From Xiamenia xianingshaonis (GTDB taxonomy: Bacteria > Actinomycetota > Coriobacteriia > Coriobacteriales > Eggerthellaceae): DNA of 64,000 nt. The DNA is taken from contig NZ_CP072829.1 of the NCBI RefSeq assembly GCF_017945865.1, forward strand, positions 2,199,464-2,263,463, in the 5' to 3' direction. Of this stretch, positions 1 through 8,247 are shown one piece after another. A model generated the notes under the pieces. That model saw only the letters and a list, made by a program, of their open reading frames with translations. It was not told the DNA's origin and did not search any database. The stretch's first letter is position 1. Every line of letters begins with the position of its first letter. A program made the translations under genes and the position numbers.

Positions 1-810
1 GCGGCACGGAATGCCGAGGCTGCGCAGCATGGCCCCGGTCATGGACGCATAATCGAAGCAGATGCCCTTCTGCGTTTTGAGCGTTTCGTCAGGATTAGGT
101 ACGTATCCCGTTGCATCGACCAGCTCTTTGGCCTTTGCGCTGTCGTATTCGATGTTCTCGACGACCCAGCGATAAACGGACCTGACGACTTCGCCGCTGT
201 TTGCAGCGCCCGCAGCCAGCTCGCGCGCCTTCGCGACCACCGCGCTGCTTTCGTCGTAGTTGCAGAACACGGTGGGGATGAGGAAGGGGGCGAACTCGCT
301 GTCGAGCGTGACCGCCTGGTCGATGGCGGCGACCTCGACGTAGTTGGAGCCCGAGGTGTTCTGCATGATGCGGAAGCTGTACATGCCGTCGCCCATGTTG
401 AGCGGACAGATGATGGGGTCGCCGTCGTTGGGCAGGTCGTAGTTGTAGCTCATGTCGTCTTTGATGACCTGGAATTTCAGGCGCGCGTCGCTTTTGGCCG
501 AAGCGCCCACGTAGCCCTGCGACAGCGCCGAAAGATCGAACGCGCCCAGCTCGGTGCCGGTGGCGGCGTCGGCGTGGTATTCGGACAGCGCGAGCTGTTC
601 GGGGATGGTGTAGCCAGGTCCGCTCGTTGTACCATCATCGGGACTGCCAGAAGCGGCCGTCTCGCCGCTTGTCTGCGAGCTGCTCGAGGACAGGGGCACG
701 GCACCGCCGTCGTCAGACGAGCACGAAGTCAACGGGAAGAGGGCAGCAGCAAGCACGGCAGCCAGCGCCGCCTTGCCCATGCGCTGAATTGTAAGACGAG
801 TTCGCGCCAA
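1..810 (-). CDS. Transglutaminase-like lipoprotein (C-terminus beyond window)
   Basis: The 270 visible residues are open to the window edge. I start at TTG (810) because AAAGGAGA lies about 6 nt upstream; an in-frame ATG at 780 is an alternative. A basic N-terminus and hydrophobic stretch end in the lipobox LTSC, so it is probably exported and lipid-anchored. After a Ser/Gly-rich linker and a roughly 140-residue domain, the end shows YRWVVENIEYD and then GICFDYASMTGAMLRSLGIP, the transglutaminase-core pattern around the catalytic Cys. The His and Asp of the triad would lie outside the window. Such proteins are often cysteine-protease-like or transglutaminase-like cell-wall enzymes; the substrate is unknown. 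Confidence 0.8.
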   Translation of the reverse strand, partial: MARTRLTIQRMGKAALAAVLAAALFPLTSCSSDDGGAVPLSSSSSQTSGETAASGSPDDGTTSGPGYTIPEQLALSEYHADAATGTELGAFDLSALSQGYVGASAKSDARLKFQVIKDDMSYNYDLPNDGDPIICPLNMGDGMYSFRIMQNTSGSNYVEVAAIDQAVTLDSEFAPFLIPTVFCNYDESSAVVAKARELAAGAANSGEVVRSVYRWVVENIEYDSAKAKELVDATGYVPNPDETLKTQKGICFDYASMTGAMLRSLGIPCR

Positions 811-1443
811 CTCGTCTCCTTTCGTGCTCAAAGGATGCGGGCTGGCTCCTCGTGGGTTTCCACACCCACCCTTCCCCGAGCCAGCCGCTGCGGGAAAATG
901 TCGTGGTCAAGCCAAATCACGCTGATGACCTGGCTGCTTGCCGTCTGTGCTTCCAAAACGATCTGCTTGTATCGGATGCGATCGTACCACCTTTGTCCCA
1001 TTAAGAAAACCCCTCGCTGCGGCTTTCGCGGCGGGATTTCAGGTTTGGCTGGGGCGACCGGCTGGCTGGCGCGGCGGCTGAGCTCGCAACGGCTGGCGGT
1101 TGGGGCTGGCGCCGCCTTGCGGGCAGATTGGCGGCAGCAGGAGTTTTTGGCCACGGTTGCGCCGTTTGATTGGCGGCAGAGACGGTATAATACGCCCCAA
1201 TAGCAAGCCGACGCGAAGCATGCGAGCGAGCGGATGCCGAAGCGAGCGACCGACGCCGAGGCGGAAGGCCAGCGCCGGGGCGAGTTATAAGTACTAAAAC
1301 AGTACTTACCAGATGCGCCCCAACCGCCCGATGGCAAGCCGACGCGAAGCGCACCCGCTGACGACACCGCAAGACAGCGCCGAAGCGCTTGACGCGTCGG
1401 ACGCAAGCCCGGCGGCCAGCGCAGCACGAGAAGGAGACCTGCC
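811..1443. other. Intergenic region, 630 bp
   Basis: I see no convincing gene here. The open frames lack ribosome binding sites and run antisense to one another in GC-rich DNA. It separates two divergent genes. A TATAAT hexamer lies at 1186-1191 without a well-spaced -35, and a short dyad, AAGTACT/AGTACTT, lies near 1290-1308. The sequence GCAAGCCGACGCGAAGC occurs twice, near 1203 and 1333. Confidence 0.5.
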
Positions 1444-2502
1444 ATGTTCTGCCCCAACTGCAACGAGCGCATCAATTCCACGCAGCGATTCTGCCCCCAC
1501 TGCGGCGCTCGGAACCCCGCAGCCGGCGGGGGAGCGGCCGAAGGCGGGGCGGCTGACGTCGGACGCGATGGCACGCAGGAGATGCCGCCCGCAAGCGCCG
1601 ACGGCGAGGCCGAAGCCAGCGAAAACGCCTGGCACGCAGACGGGGCGAATTCCTACGGAAGCGGCCCTTACGGCGGCGCGCCCGTACCACCGCCGCCGAA
1701 CGCGACCACCCCGATGCCGCCCGTGCCACCGGTGCAGCCGCCATCGGGCGCACCTATTCCAATGCAGCCGCCGGTACAGCCGGCCCCGCAGAAAAACTCG
1801 CCGAACGTGGCGTCGATCGTCGTGCTGGCAGCAGCGGCGGTGCTGTTGCTAGCCGTGGTGCTGGTCGTAGTGAACCCCTTCGGCGGCCAACCCGACAATG
1901 AAACGCCGGTGGTCGAAGAAGCGCCGGCTGCAAGCGCCGCCGCTGAAGCCGAGCAGCGGACCGCCGACGACGTAGCAGCCGACGAATCCGAGGCCGAAGA
2001 GGCGCAGAGCGAAACCGACGCCGCGTCCGAAGCCATCGCCGCAGCCGAGAAGGAAAAGGCGGAGGCCGAGAAAGCCAAGGCCGAAGCGGAAAAGCAGAAG
2101 GCCGAGGCCGAGAAGGAAAAGGCAGAAGCCGAGGCGGAGGCCGCAAGGAAGGAAGCCGAAGCCGCAAAGAAGAGCGCCGAACAGGCACAGGCGCAGAGCA
2201 GCCAGACGCCGAAGCCGAACAACTTCTACATTCTTCCGGACTCGTCGTCCCGGGTGTATTCTTACAGCGAACTGGATTCTTTGAGCACGTACGACCTGTT
2301 CCTCGCCCGCAACGAGATTTTCGCGCGGTACGGCCGCATATTCCAAAGCGACGACCTGAACAGCTACTTCAACTCCCAAAGCTGGTATGATCCGCGCTAT
2401 ACGCCCGAAGCGTTCGACAACAACTGGCTCAACAGCACCGAACGGGCCAACGTCGACACGATGCTGCAAATCGAGCAGAGCCGCAACTCGCCGTACGTGT
2501 AG
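1444..2502 (+). CDS. Zinc-ribbon membrane protein with YARHG domain
   Basis: 352 aa with GAGAAGGAG upstream of the ATG. Residues 3-23 form a four-cysteine zinc ribbon (CPNC...CPHCG). A Pro-rich linker and one transmembrane helix follow (about 120-142, rich in Val/Leu/Ala). Next is a long Ala/Glu/Lys heptad coiled coil (about 165-255) and a C-terminal YARHG-type domain (about 265-345: YDLFLARNEIFARYGRIF, then a tryptophan near SWYDPRY). This layout suggests a cytosolic zinc ribbon and an extracellular stalk that displays YARHG, a small domain common on bacterial surface proteins. Its ligand is not known. A strong terminator follows, so it looks monocistronic. Confidence 0.8.
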   Translation: MFCPNCNERINSTQRFCPHCGARNPAAGGGAAEGGAADVGRDGTQEMPPASADGEAEASENAWHADGANSYGSGPYGGAPVPPPPNATTPMPPVPPVQPPSGAPIPMQPPVQPAPQKNSPNVASIVVLAAAAVLLLAVVLVVVNPFGGQPDNETPVVEEAPAASAAAEAEQRTADDVAADESEAEEAQSETDAASEAIAAAEKEKAEAEKAKAEAEKQKAEAEKEKAEAEAEAARKEAEAAKKSAEQAQAQSSQTPKPNNFYILPDSSSRVYSYSELDSLSTYDLFLARNEIFARYGRIFQSDDLNSYFNSQSWYDPRYTPEAFDNNWLNSTERANVDTMLQIEQSRNSPYV

Positions 2503-2554
2503 GCGTTCGATAGCAGGCGGCACCAAATGCCGAACCTTGACCGACCTGGCAAAA

Positions 2555-2590
2555 GCCGCCCGCAGCACCACGTGCCCGGGCGGCTTTTTT
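2555..2590 (+). terminator. Rho-independent terminator of the YARHG gene
   Basis: GCCGCCCG (2555-2562) pairs with CGGGCGGC (2577-2584), followed by six T. It lies about 50 bp after the stop codon. Confidence 0.85.
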
Positions 2591-2647
2591 GTGGTTGGCA
2601 GCGGTGCAGACCGAGGTTCCGGGCGCCTTCGCTTCCGGAACCGGGCC

Positions 2648-3553
2648 TTATGCGGCGTGTGTGCGGGTGGTCTGGTATTGCTGCAGGTAGGACGCGAATT
2701 CGGGCGAGGTGTCGGAATTTCCGCTGCGCCAGGCCTTGTGGTCGATGATGTCGCTTTCGAAGCCGTAGTAGGCGTCGATGTAGGCTATCAGGCGGTCGAG
2801 GGCGTCGAGCTGCTCGGCGGGATAGTCACCCGATCCGCCCACGTGAACCAGCTCGATGCCGACCGAGTACGAGTTCATACCATAGTCAGCTGCCCAGTCA
2901 CCGATGGGCGTCGTGCCCACCTTGTCGTCGCGCGACTCGTCTTCCACCCCGTACCAGGCATTATGTCCAGTGTCGCCATAGCCGGCATGGTGCGCGATGG
3001 CGTCAAGCGGCACGCACTGGAAGATGGAGCCGTCTTTCCCAACGATGAAGTGCGCCGCCACACCTGTACCATTTCCGTCCCAGTAATCGATGACCGACTG
3101 CGGATCGCCGTCGCTTTCGGTGTCGTGCAGCACGATGTACTTCTGGTACTCGGGGCCTTTGGGACCGTGCTCGAAAGATGCGCGGAAGTCCTCGACGATG
3201 CCGAGGTCCGCGCGCAGGGCGTCTGCGTCGGCCGCTTCTGCTGCCGCCGCTTCTGCTGCAGCGGCGCTTTCGGCTTCGGCCGCTGCGTCGGCCGCTTGCG
3301 CCTCGGTTTCCGCTTCCGTCGCCGGGTCGGACGCCGCGCCTTCCCCACCTGCGGTTTCTTCGCCCGCTTCGCCTTCTGGATCGGCCGGCGCCGCGTCCGG
3401 CTGCTGTTCGGCTTGCGCGGACGCCTCTTCCGACTGGTCCACGTACGCCTCGTTGGTGATGTCGCCGCCGCAGCCGAAAAGCGCCAGCGAACAGGCAAGA
3501 CACGCGCCGGCCGCCGCTTTCATGGCCGTGCGCGACGATGGAAAGCCTCTCAT
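2648..3553 (-). CDS. N-acetylmuramoyl-L-alanine amidase lipoprotein (Amidase_2/PGRP fold)
   Basis: 301 aa; GAAGGAGGG precedes the ATG. The signal peptide ends in lipobox LFGC. The mature N-terminus is a long Ala/Glu/Asp-rich tether (residues 30-110). The Amidase_2 domain spans about 125-280: YIVLHDTES supplies the first zinc histidine, AAHFIVGKDGSIFQ the second core strand, HHAGYGDTGHNAWYG the central His region, and a late His lies in DIIDHKAW. It should cleave the lactyl-amide bond of peptidoglycan from a membrane anchor. It lies 11 bp behind the beta-lactamase-like gene and both share a CGGDI-N--Y motif directly after the lipobox, so they are probably co-expressed and similarly tethered. 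Confidence 0.85.
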   Translation of the reverse strand: MRGFPSSRTAMKAAAGACLACSLALFGCGGDITNEAYVDQSEEASAQAEQQPDAAPADPEGEAGEETAGGEGAASDPATEAETEAQAADAAAEAESAAAAEAAAAEAADADALRADLGIVEDFRASFEHGPKGPEYQKYIVLHDTESDGDPQSVIDYWDGNGTGVAAHFIVGKDGSIFQCVPLDAIAHHAGYGDTGHNAWYGVEDESRDDKVGTTPIGDWAADYGMNSYSVGIELVHVGGSGDYPAEQLDALDRLIAYIDAYYGFESDIIDHKAWRSGNSDTSPEFASYLQQYQTTRTHAA

Positions 3554-3564
3554 TGCGCCCTCCT

Positions 3565-4662
3565 TCAGGCAACTTCGCCGTTGGCCCGCGCGGTTTCGAT
3601 GGCCGTCGTCACTTCGCCCATGAGGGACAGGGCCGAACCCTCGTCCGTGCCCTCGACGAACACCGACAGCACATAAGGCGCCTCGCCTTGGACGATGCCG
3701 GCGTCGTGTCTGACGTTGGTCAGCGTGCCCGTCTTGTGCGCGAATGTTTCGCCTGATGACAGGCTTGGCGCAATGCCGCCCGCGTCGGTTTGCTGCGACA
3801 GAAAGTCGGTGGCCAGCTGGCTCAGCTCGGGCGTGTAGAATTCGCCGTTGGCGATGAGGATGAGGATGACGGCCGCGTCGTCGGAGCTCATGTGGTTTTC
3901 GATGCCGGCCGCCTGGGCGTCGGTGTCCATCATGTAGCGCTGCAGCGACGTAGCATTCAGACCCAGCTTGACGGCCTCTTCGTTGACGGCGTCCATGCCG
4001 ACCAGGTCGATGAGCATGTTGGTGGCCACGTTGTCGCTTTCGGCGATCATGTGCCGAACGAGGTCGCTGAGGGATAGTTGCGTTCCCGGACCTGATCCTT
4101 GAAGCGTACCGGTTCCACCCACGATGTCGGACTCCTGCACGGTATAGCTGTCCTCTAGCGCAAGATACCCGCTGTTGACCTGGTCAAACACCTCGGCCAT
4201 AATAGCCAGCTTTATCATCGACGCCGACACATGCGGCTCGCTGCCGTCAACCGCGAACGTCGCATAGTCATCGAGGTCGGACAGGCTGGTGTAGGTGACC
4301 GATGCGTTCGCGCCGTAAGACGAGATGATGCCGGACACCGTGGCGGCCAGGTTTTCGGCAATGGGACGCTGCTCGGGAGGCGTGTCGGCAGCTTCGGCAG
4401 AGTCTTGCGCAGGCGTCTCTTCCGGGGCGGCTTCCTCAGGAGCGGCCTCTTCGGAAGCGGCTTCTTTTGCCTGATCAGACGCGTCTTTTTCGGCCGTTGC
4501 CGCCGCCGCGCCGCCGTCGTCGGCAGAACCGTCGTCGACCACCACCAGGTCGTCCCGGTACTCGTCGTTGTTGATGTCGCCCCCACAGGACGCCAGCATC
4601 GGCGCCGCAGCGAGCGACGCCGCCAAAATCCCGCCAATGATCAGGGGTTTCACCTTTCTCAT
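3565..4662 (-). CDS. Class A beta-lactamase-like serine hydrolase lipoprotein
   Basis: 365 aa. The ATG at 4662 is preferred over a GTG 6 nt earlier because it sits 8 nt after AGGAGG. The lipobox is LASC, followed by an acidic Ala/Glu tether to about residue 105. The catalytic domain has SMIK (SxxK, nucleophile Ser), ESDN (SDN motif) and HKTGT (KTG motif) in class A order. I do not see a clear omega-loop ExxLN, so true beta-lactam hydrolysis is not assured; a D,D-peptidase-like role is possible. It is first in a two-gene unit with the amidase downstream. Confidence 0.8.
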   Translation of the reverse strand: MRKVKPLIIGGILAASLAAAPMLASCGGDINNDEYRDDLVVVDDGSADDGGAAAATAEKDASDQAKEAASEEAAPEEAAPEETPAQDSAEAADTPPEQRPIAENLAATVSGIISSYGANASVTYTSLSDLDDYATFAVDGSEPHVSASMIKLAIMAEVFDQVNSGYLALEDSYTVQESDIVGGTGTLQGSGPGTQLSLSDLVRHMIAESDNVATNMLIDLVGMDAVNEEAVKLGLNATSLQRYMMDTDAQAAGIENHMSSDDAAVILILIANGEFYTPELSQLATDFLSQQTDAGGIAPSLSSGETFAHKTGTLTNVRHDAGIVQGEAPYVLSVFVEGTDEGSALSLMGEVTTAIETARANGEVA

Positions 4663-4878
4663 AGCCACGCCCTCCTACAATCCGGCCGTTTGCACCCACC
4701 GCGTTTCAGCTTTATTCGTGCGCTTATGGTAACAAGTTCTCGCCAAACGCAGCACACCGGCAGCGCAAAACGGGCCGATCTTTCATAAGGGGGGTGGGGG
4801 AGAGCTGCCGCTTCAGCCCCGACGGGAAGTGGCAAGGATCTGACAACTCGCAACAGCTTGATATGACGCATCCTAATA

Positions 4879-4910
4879 GGTATACTCCTTGGTATACCAT
4901 TCGGTATACC
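4879..4910. promoter_or_regulatory. Triple GGTATACC operator upstream of TA module 1
   Basis: GGTATACT (4879-4886), GGTATACC (4891-4898) and GGTATACC (4903-4910) repeat at exact 12-bp spacing, just upstream of the toxin-like gene. Each is an 8-bp palindrome. Regular 11-12 bp spacing of short palindromes is typical of cooperative ribbon-helix-helix repressor binding, so I infer autoregulation by the downstream RHH protein. Confidence 0.65.
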
Positions 4911-4932
4911 AGTCGAGCAGCAGAGGCGGGTT

Positions 4933-5190
4933 ATGGTCAAGGTTCACGGTCATGCACTCAAACATGGGCTGACAGCCGACGAGGTAGCCTATGCCTGGGA
5001 AAACCCCCTGAGATGCAGACAGCGGAACGGAACTGACGACCCGCCGCTCTGGATAGCCGTTGGCGTGCTTGCCGACGGCAGGATGGCGGAATTGGTCGGC
5101 TTTCTGGACGAGGACGGCATCTGGTGCGTTTTCCACGCCATGGTTCCGCCCACGAAGAAATTCAAGAAGGAACTCGGATTCACGCGTTAG
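4933..5190 (+). CDS. BrnT-like toxin of a type II TA module
   Basis: 85 aa; GAGGCGG precedes the ATG. The pattern is HALKHGLTADEVAYAWENP, then LWIAVGVLADGRMAELVGF, then WCVFHAMVPPTK. This follows the BrnT/RelE-fold layout: an N-terminal helix with HG, a central beta-hairpin with G--ADGR, and a late catalytic-looking strand. It is paired with an RHH gene 9 bp downstream and resembles the toxin-like gene at 10.2 kb. If it is BrnT-like it would be a ribonuclease. The assignment rests on layout and weak motif similarity. Confidence 0.6.
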   Translation: MVKVHGHALKHGLTADEVAYAWENPLRCRQRNGTDDPPLWIAVGVLADGRMAELVGFLDEDGIWCVFHAMVPPTKKFKKELGFTR

Positions 5191-5199
5191 GAGGGCCTG

Positions 5200-5478
5200 A
5201 TGACGGCGATAAAAGCAGCAAACGGACAACTGGTCACTGACGAGATGATCAATTCGTGGTGCGAGTCGCTGGACCACGACGAGTGGCCGAGCGATTGGGT
5301 GAACGTCGGCGACGTGATCCACGGCAAGCCGCCGGTCGAATCAGACGGCAGCGTGGTTCTTTCCGTGAAGGTGCCGGCCGGAATGAAAAGAGCCATCGAA
5401 GCTCGCGCCAAAAGCAAAGGGGTGTCAACAAGCGCAGCAGCTCGCGAGCTGCTGGAAAACGGACTCCTGGCAATCTAA
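5200..5478 (+). CDS. Ribbon-helix-helix antitoxin
   Basis: 92 aa; GGAGG lies 7 nt before the ATG. The N-terminal half (about 45 residues, acidic, Trp-containing) probably wraps the toxin. The C-terminal half, SVVLSVKVPAGMKRAIEARA and then GVSTSAAARELLENGL, is a clear ribbon-helix-helix DNA-binding fold with the beta-strand V-L-V-V followed by two helices. It follows the toxin-like gene, a toxin-first order as in brnTA. The GGTATACC sites upstream are the likely operator. Confidence 0.75.
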   Translation: MTAIKAANGQLVTDEMINSWCESLDHDEWPSDWVNVGDVIHGKPPVESDGSVVLSVKVPAGMKRAIEARAKSKGVSTSAAARELLENGLLAI

Positions 5479-5666
5479 TCCAAATAACGGACGGTAGATT
5501 GGAGCTATCGCCCGTTCAATAGCAACCGCGTCGCCCACAACACCTCAAGAAACAGCTGAAACGATCTGAAGCGGTCTTGTCGATCCGGCCAGCCGTTACA
5601 TTCGCTTGCTTTTGCCTTCCCCTGGCAGCGGCGAACAAGAACACTGCTGTCACGAAGTCCTCAGCG

Positions 5667-6296
5667 CTACGCAGAATCCGCCACTGTCAACAGTTTCTGA
5701 TCAACACGAGCCATCACTTCAACATAGTAGGCGTAGTCAGCAGTCGAAAGACTGCCTTCATCGATCGCCTCCACCTTGGCTGTCGTCTCGGCATAACGCG
5801 TCATCATGCTGGCGTACTCTGCAATCATTTCCGCAGTTGGGCTGCCATCGTTATATGCCTGCATAAATTCGCAGTATTCGTCAAAGAACGCTTCGTAACC
5901 GTCCATGGTTTCCTTGAATTCCGGCGTCACGCCCCCGGAAACGACACTGGCAGCTGTTTCGGCGGCCTCCAGTGCCTCAACGGTTTCAGTACTCGCATCC
6001 GCCTTGGAGTTGGCGTCGGTTTCAGCTCCCTCCGGTTCAGTGGCCTCGACAGTTGCCTTTTGATTCTCGGCAACAGTGTCATCTTTCTTTGCCGACTCGG
6101 CTTCAGCAACTGGCTCGTCCAGCTCGGCAGGCTTGGATTCGTCGGCCTTCTCAATTGCCGCCGACTTGCTTGCACCCTGATCCGGAGCTTGATCGGTCGT
6201 TGACTTGCAACCCGAAAGACCGCCAGCCAAGCAAAAGCCGACAACAATCGCTATGGCAAGAAACTTCTTCGTAGTCCTAAGCGTTTTGAGAGTCAT
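5667..6296 (-). CDS. Lipoprotein with DUF6591-like C-terminal domain
   Basis: 209 aa; GAGGAGG precedes the ATG. The signal peptide ends at LSGC. Residues 30-120 are low-complexity Ala/Glu/Lys/Thr-rich tether. The C-terminal part (about 125-205) reads FKETMDGYEAFFDEYCEFMQAY and then YAYYVEVMARVDQKLL, a helical module like DUF6591 lipoproteins. Its function is unknown. It is the last gene of a minus-strand run from the SPFH gene, about 35 bp after the preceding gene. Confidence 0.7.
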   Translation of the reverse strand: MTLKTLRTTKKFLAIAIVVGFCLAGGLSGCKSTTDQAPDQGASKSAAIEKADESKPAELDEPVAEAESAKKDDTVAENQKATVEATEPEGAETDANSKADASTETVEALEAAETAASVVSGGVTPEFKETMDGYEAFFDEYCEFMQAYNDGSPTAEMIAEYASMMTRYAETTAKVEAIDEGSLSTADYAYYVEVMARVDQKLLTVADSA

Positions 6297-6331
6297 GGAT
6301 AATTCCTCCTCGCTTGCTCGAAAGCCAACAC

Positions 6332-7420
6332 CTAAAACGCAAGCTTTATCTCTGACGGCGGAACGAGGGTGTTCATGTCTCCGTCAACAACGCTTATCGA
6401 AAAGTCTGTTGCTTCAATAGCTCCAAAGCTAGGATCTTCTTCGTCCTCCGAATCACCAGAATCGCGATATGCCGCAAGGCTCGAATAATCGAAATCAATC
6501 ATCCGCTTTTTATTTGCGGCAAGGTACCCGCTCACCCAGGTACCTTCACAGGCAAGTTCTCCGTTAACAAAAACGTCACTGATTTGTACGCCAACGAGGC
6601 TGTCGTTGTTGTTGGCAACTTCAAGCATAAGAACCGAGTCATCGTCCTTTGATACCATCTTTTCTGAAACAACAGCAACGCCGCCCTGATCGAACAGTGT
6701 GTCATCAGAAGAATAGTCCGCAGTCAAGCCGTAAAGATTGAGGATAGGGTCTTCAAAGGACGCTGATTGAAGCTCCCCACTCTTATATGCGTCATACAAC
6801 GATGTCCGAAGGGAAACGCAATCCCGGAAGATCTCATTGTAATCGTCATCATCGGCATTTATACCCAAACCCAACTCCCCTATGCCATGGATTCCGTACA
6901 GCATAAGAGTTCCAGTTGAGAAGATCATTTCGTCAGTCTCGGTCGCCCCTGGCTCGACATCACAATGCATGCCACCATCAGTGACCATCCAGTCATTAAT
7001 ATAATTGCAAGAGTAAGCAAGCGTATTGCTCATGACAGTAATAGGAATGTCCGAATTGTTCGTCACCGTTACACTTAGGACAGCGTTATTGTTTTTATAG
7101 CTCAATCCGTTCGCCACGAGGGTGAAGTATTCATTATCGACAAGCGTCGTCTCCTCAATCGTGCCACTAGTATCGAACGGCTGAAAAATTGATGTACTTT
7201 GGCCGCTTGCCTGTTGGGCGTCTTCCGACGAGAGTTCATCGGCTTCGCCGGACGGCCCTTCGCTTGGAGGGTCCGCAGCCTCGCTTTGAGGCTCTTCGGA
7301 AAACGATGCGTCAGACGGCGAAAGCTCACTTCCGTTGCCTGCTGCTGGTTGGCCCGAGCATCCTGTAAGAGGGCAGGCCGCAAGGGCTGCGGCGAGCGTC
7401 AGGATGAGTGTTCTCTTCAT
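6332..7420 (-). CDS. Lipoprotein of unknown function with Ig-like/DUF4352-type regions
   Basis: 362 aa. The start is the ATG at 7420, preceded by AAAGGAGGAAGG. The frame is open for about 100 codons further upstream but without a signal peptide. Lipobox PLTGC, then a Ser/Glu/Pro linker to about residue 70. The rest has two beta-rich repeats: LVANGLSYKNNNAVLSVTVT in the first and SVLMLEVANNNDSLVGVQI in the second, each describing ligand-free beta-sandwich strands as in DUF4352-like telokin/Ig domains. I do not recognise a catalytic motif. It sits between the zinc-ribbon membrane protein and the DUF6591-like lipoprotein. Confidence 0.6.
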   Translation of the reverse strand: MKRTLILTLAAALAACPLTGCSGQPAAGNGSELSPSDASFSEEPQSEAADPPSEGPSGEADELSSEDAQQASGQSTSIFQPFDTSGTIEETTLVDNEYFTLVANGLSYKNNNAVLSVTVTNNSDIPITVMSNTLAYSCNYINDWMVTDGGMHCDVEPGATETDEMIFSTGTLMLYGIHGIGELGLGINADDDDYNEIFRDCVSLRTSLYDAYKSGELQSASFEDPILNLYGLTADYSSDDTLFDQGGVAVVSEKMVSKDDDSVLMLEVANNNDSLVGVQISDVFVNGELACEGTWVSGYLAANKKRMIDFDYSSLAAYRDSGDSEDEEDPSFGAIEATDFSISVVDGDMNTLVPPSEIKLAF

Positions 7421-7484
7421 AAAGCCCTTCCTCCTTTGCGCTATCGTTTCCGAGCATTTGATCGTCTTTATTGAAACGGACGGC

Positions 7485-8243
7485 TTATAAAACCAACGTG
7501 GTACCGCAGTATTCGCACGTTGGCGCTTCCCCTGTTGACACCTTGGTTGTCCCTCCGCAATTCGGACACGAAACGGCAACTTGCGCAGCAGCTGGCGCTG
7601 GCATTGGATAAGCCGGACCTGACGAAAGCGGAGGCTGCGGAGAAAAATGCGATCCTTCCCCTCTAGTCGCTGCTGCGTCGCTGAAAGATGAAACGCTGAC
7701 TCCTTGCCCGACAAGCATCCCTTCAAGAAGCGCGTGGCGCGAAAGCTGCTTTACGTTGCAGGCCACATCCGACGGATTTTCACCCGTCATCTGAGCAAGG
7801 CTTTCAATACTGGCCATCTCACCATTGCAAAGTGCTTCATAGCTTCTGCTGAGATCGACAAGTTTTCGCTTTTCAAACCCGCTAACGACCAGATACAACC
7901 CTAAAAAGAACAATGCGCAATAGAATCCCCTGTCACGCGGAAGGGGACGCCAATACGGATTCTCAAATAGCTGAAATATCGCGTAACCGAACACGGCGGC
8001 CAGCACAAGACCCCCTACAATTTGCCGACGCCCCTTAGCGCCGAACTTCTGCCGCCGTTCTTCAAGGGTCGGCGGTTCCGCCGGCTCTTCTCTTTTCGAT
8101 GGGGATAGTTCACGGCCATCAATCCGAAAGGCAAACTCGTCCGATTGGCTCTCCTCGGATTTCTCTTCCTTTGATTTGCGCTCGAAGAATGCACCTGCCG
8201 CTGCCCCAGCGGAAATCAAAAGAATGCGCTCGATTCCCTTCAT
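7485..8243 (-). CDS. Two-helix membrane protein with C-terminal zinc ribbon
   Basis: 252 aa. A short hydrophobic N-terminus (ILLISAGAAAGAFF) is followed by a charged segment, two transmembrane helices (about 72-92 and 104-124), a helical region SLAQMTGENPSDVACNVKQL that resembles a winged-helix/PCI-type fold, a Pro/Ala linker and a zinc ribbon (CPNCGG...CEYCGTT). It starts 4 bp after the SPFH stop codon, so the two are probably translationally coupled. The pairing with an SPFH/zinc-ribbon protein resembles the Bacillus ydjG/ydjI arrangement. The role is unknown; membrane scaffolding is a guess. Confidence 0.6.
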   Translation of the reverse strand: MKGIERILLISAGAAAGAFFERKSKEEKSEESQSDEFAFRIDGRELSPSKREEPAEPPTLEERRQKFGAKGRRQIVGGLVLAAVFGYAIFQLFENPYWRPLPRDRGFYCALFFLGLYLVVSGFEKRKLVDLSRSYEALCNGEMASIESLAQMTGENPSDVACNVKQLSRHALLEGMLVGQGVSVSSFSDAAATRGEGSHFSPQPPLSSGPAYPMPAPAAAQVAVSCPNCGGTTKVSTGEAPTCEYCGTTLVL

Positions 8244-8247
8244 TGCG

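Noticed and set aside
1166..1191. Sigma-70 promoter TTGATT-TATAAT
   Set aside because: The spacing is only 14 bp, too short for a normal promoter.
828..1574. Minus-strand protein overlapping the YARHG gene
   Set aside because: It runs antisense to the zinc-ribbon gene, is low complexity and has no ribosome site; GC-rich shadow frame.
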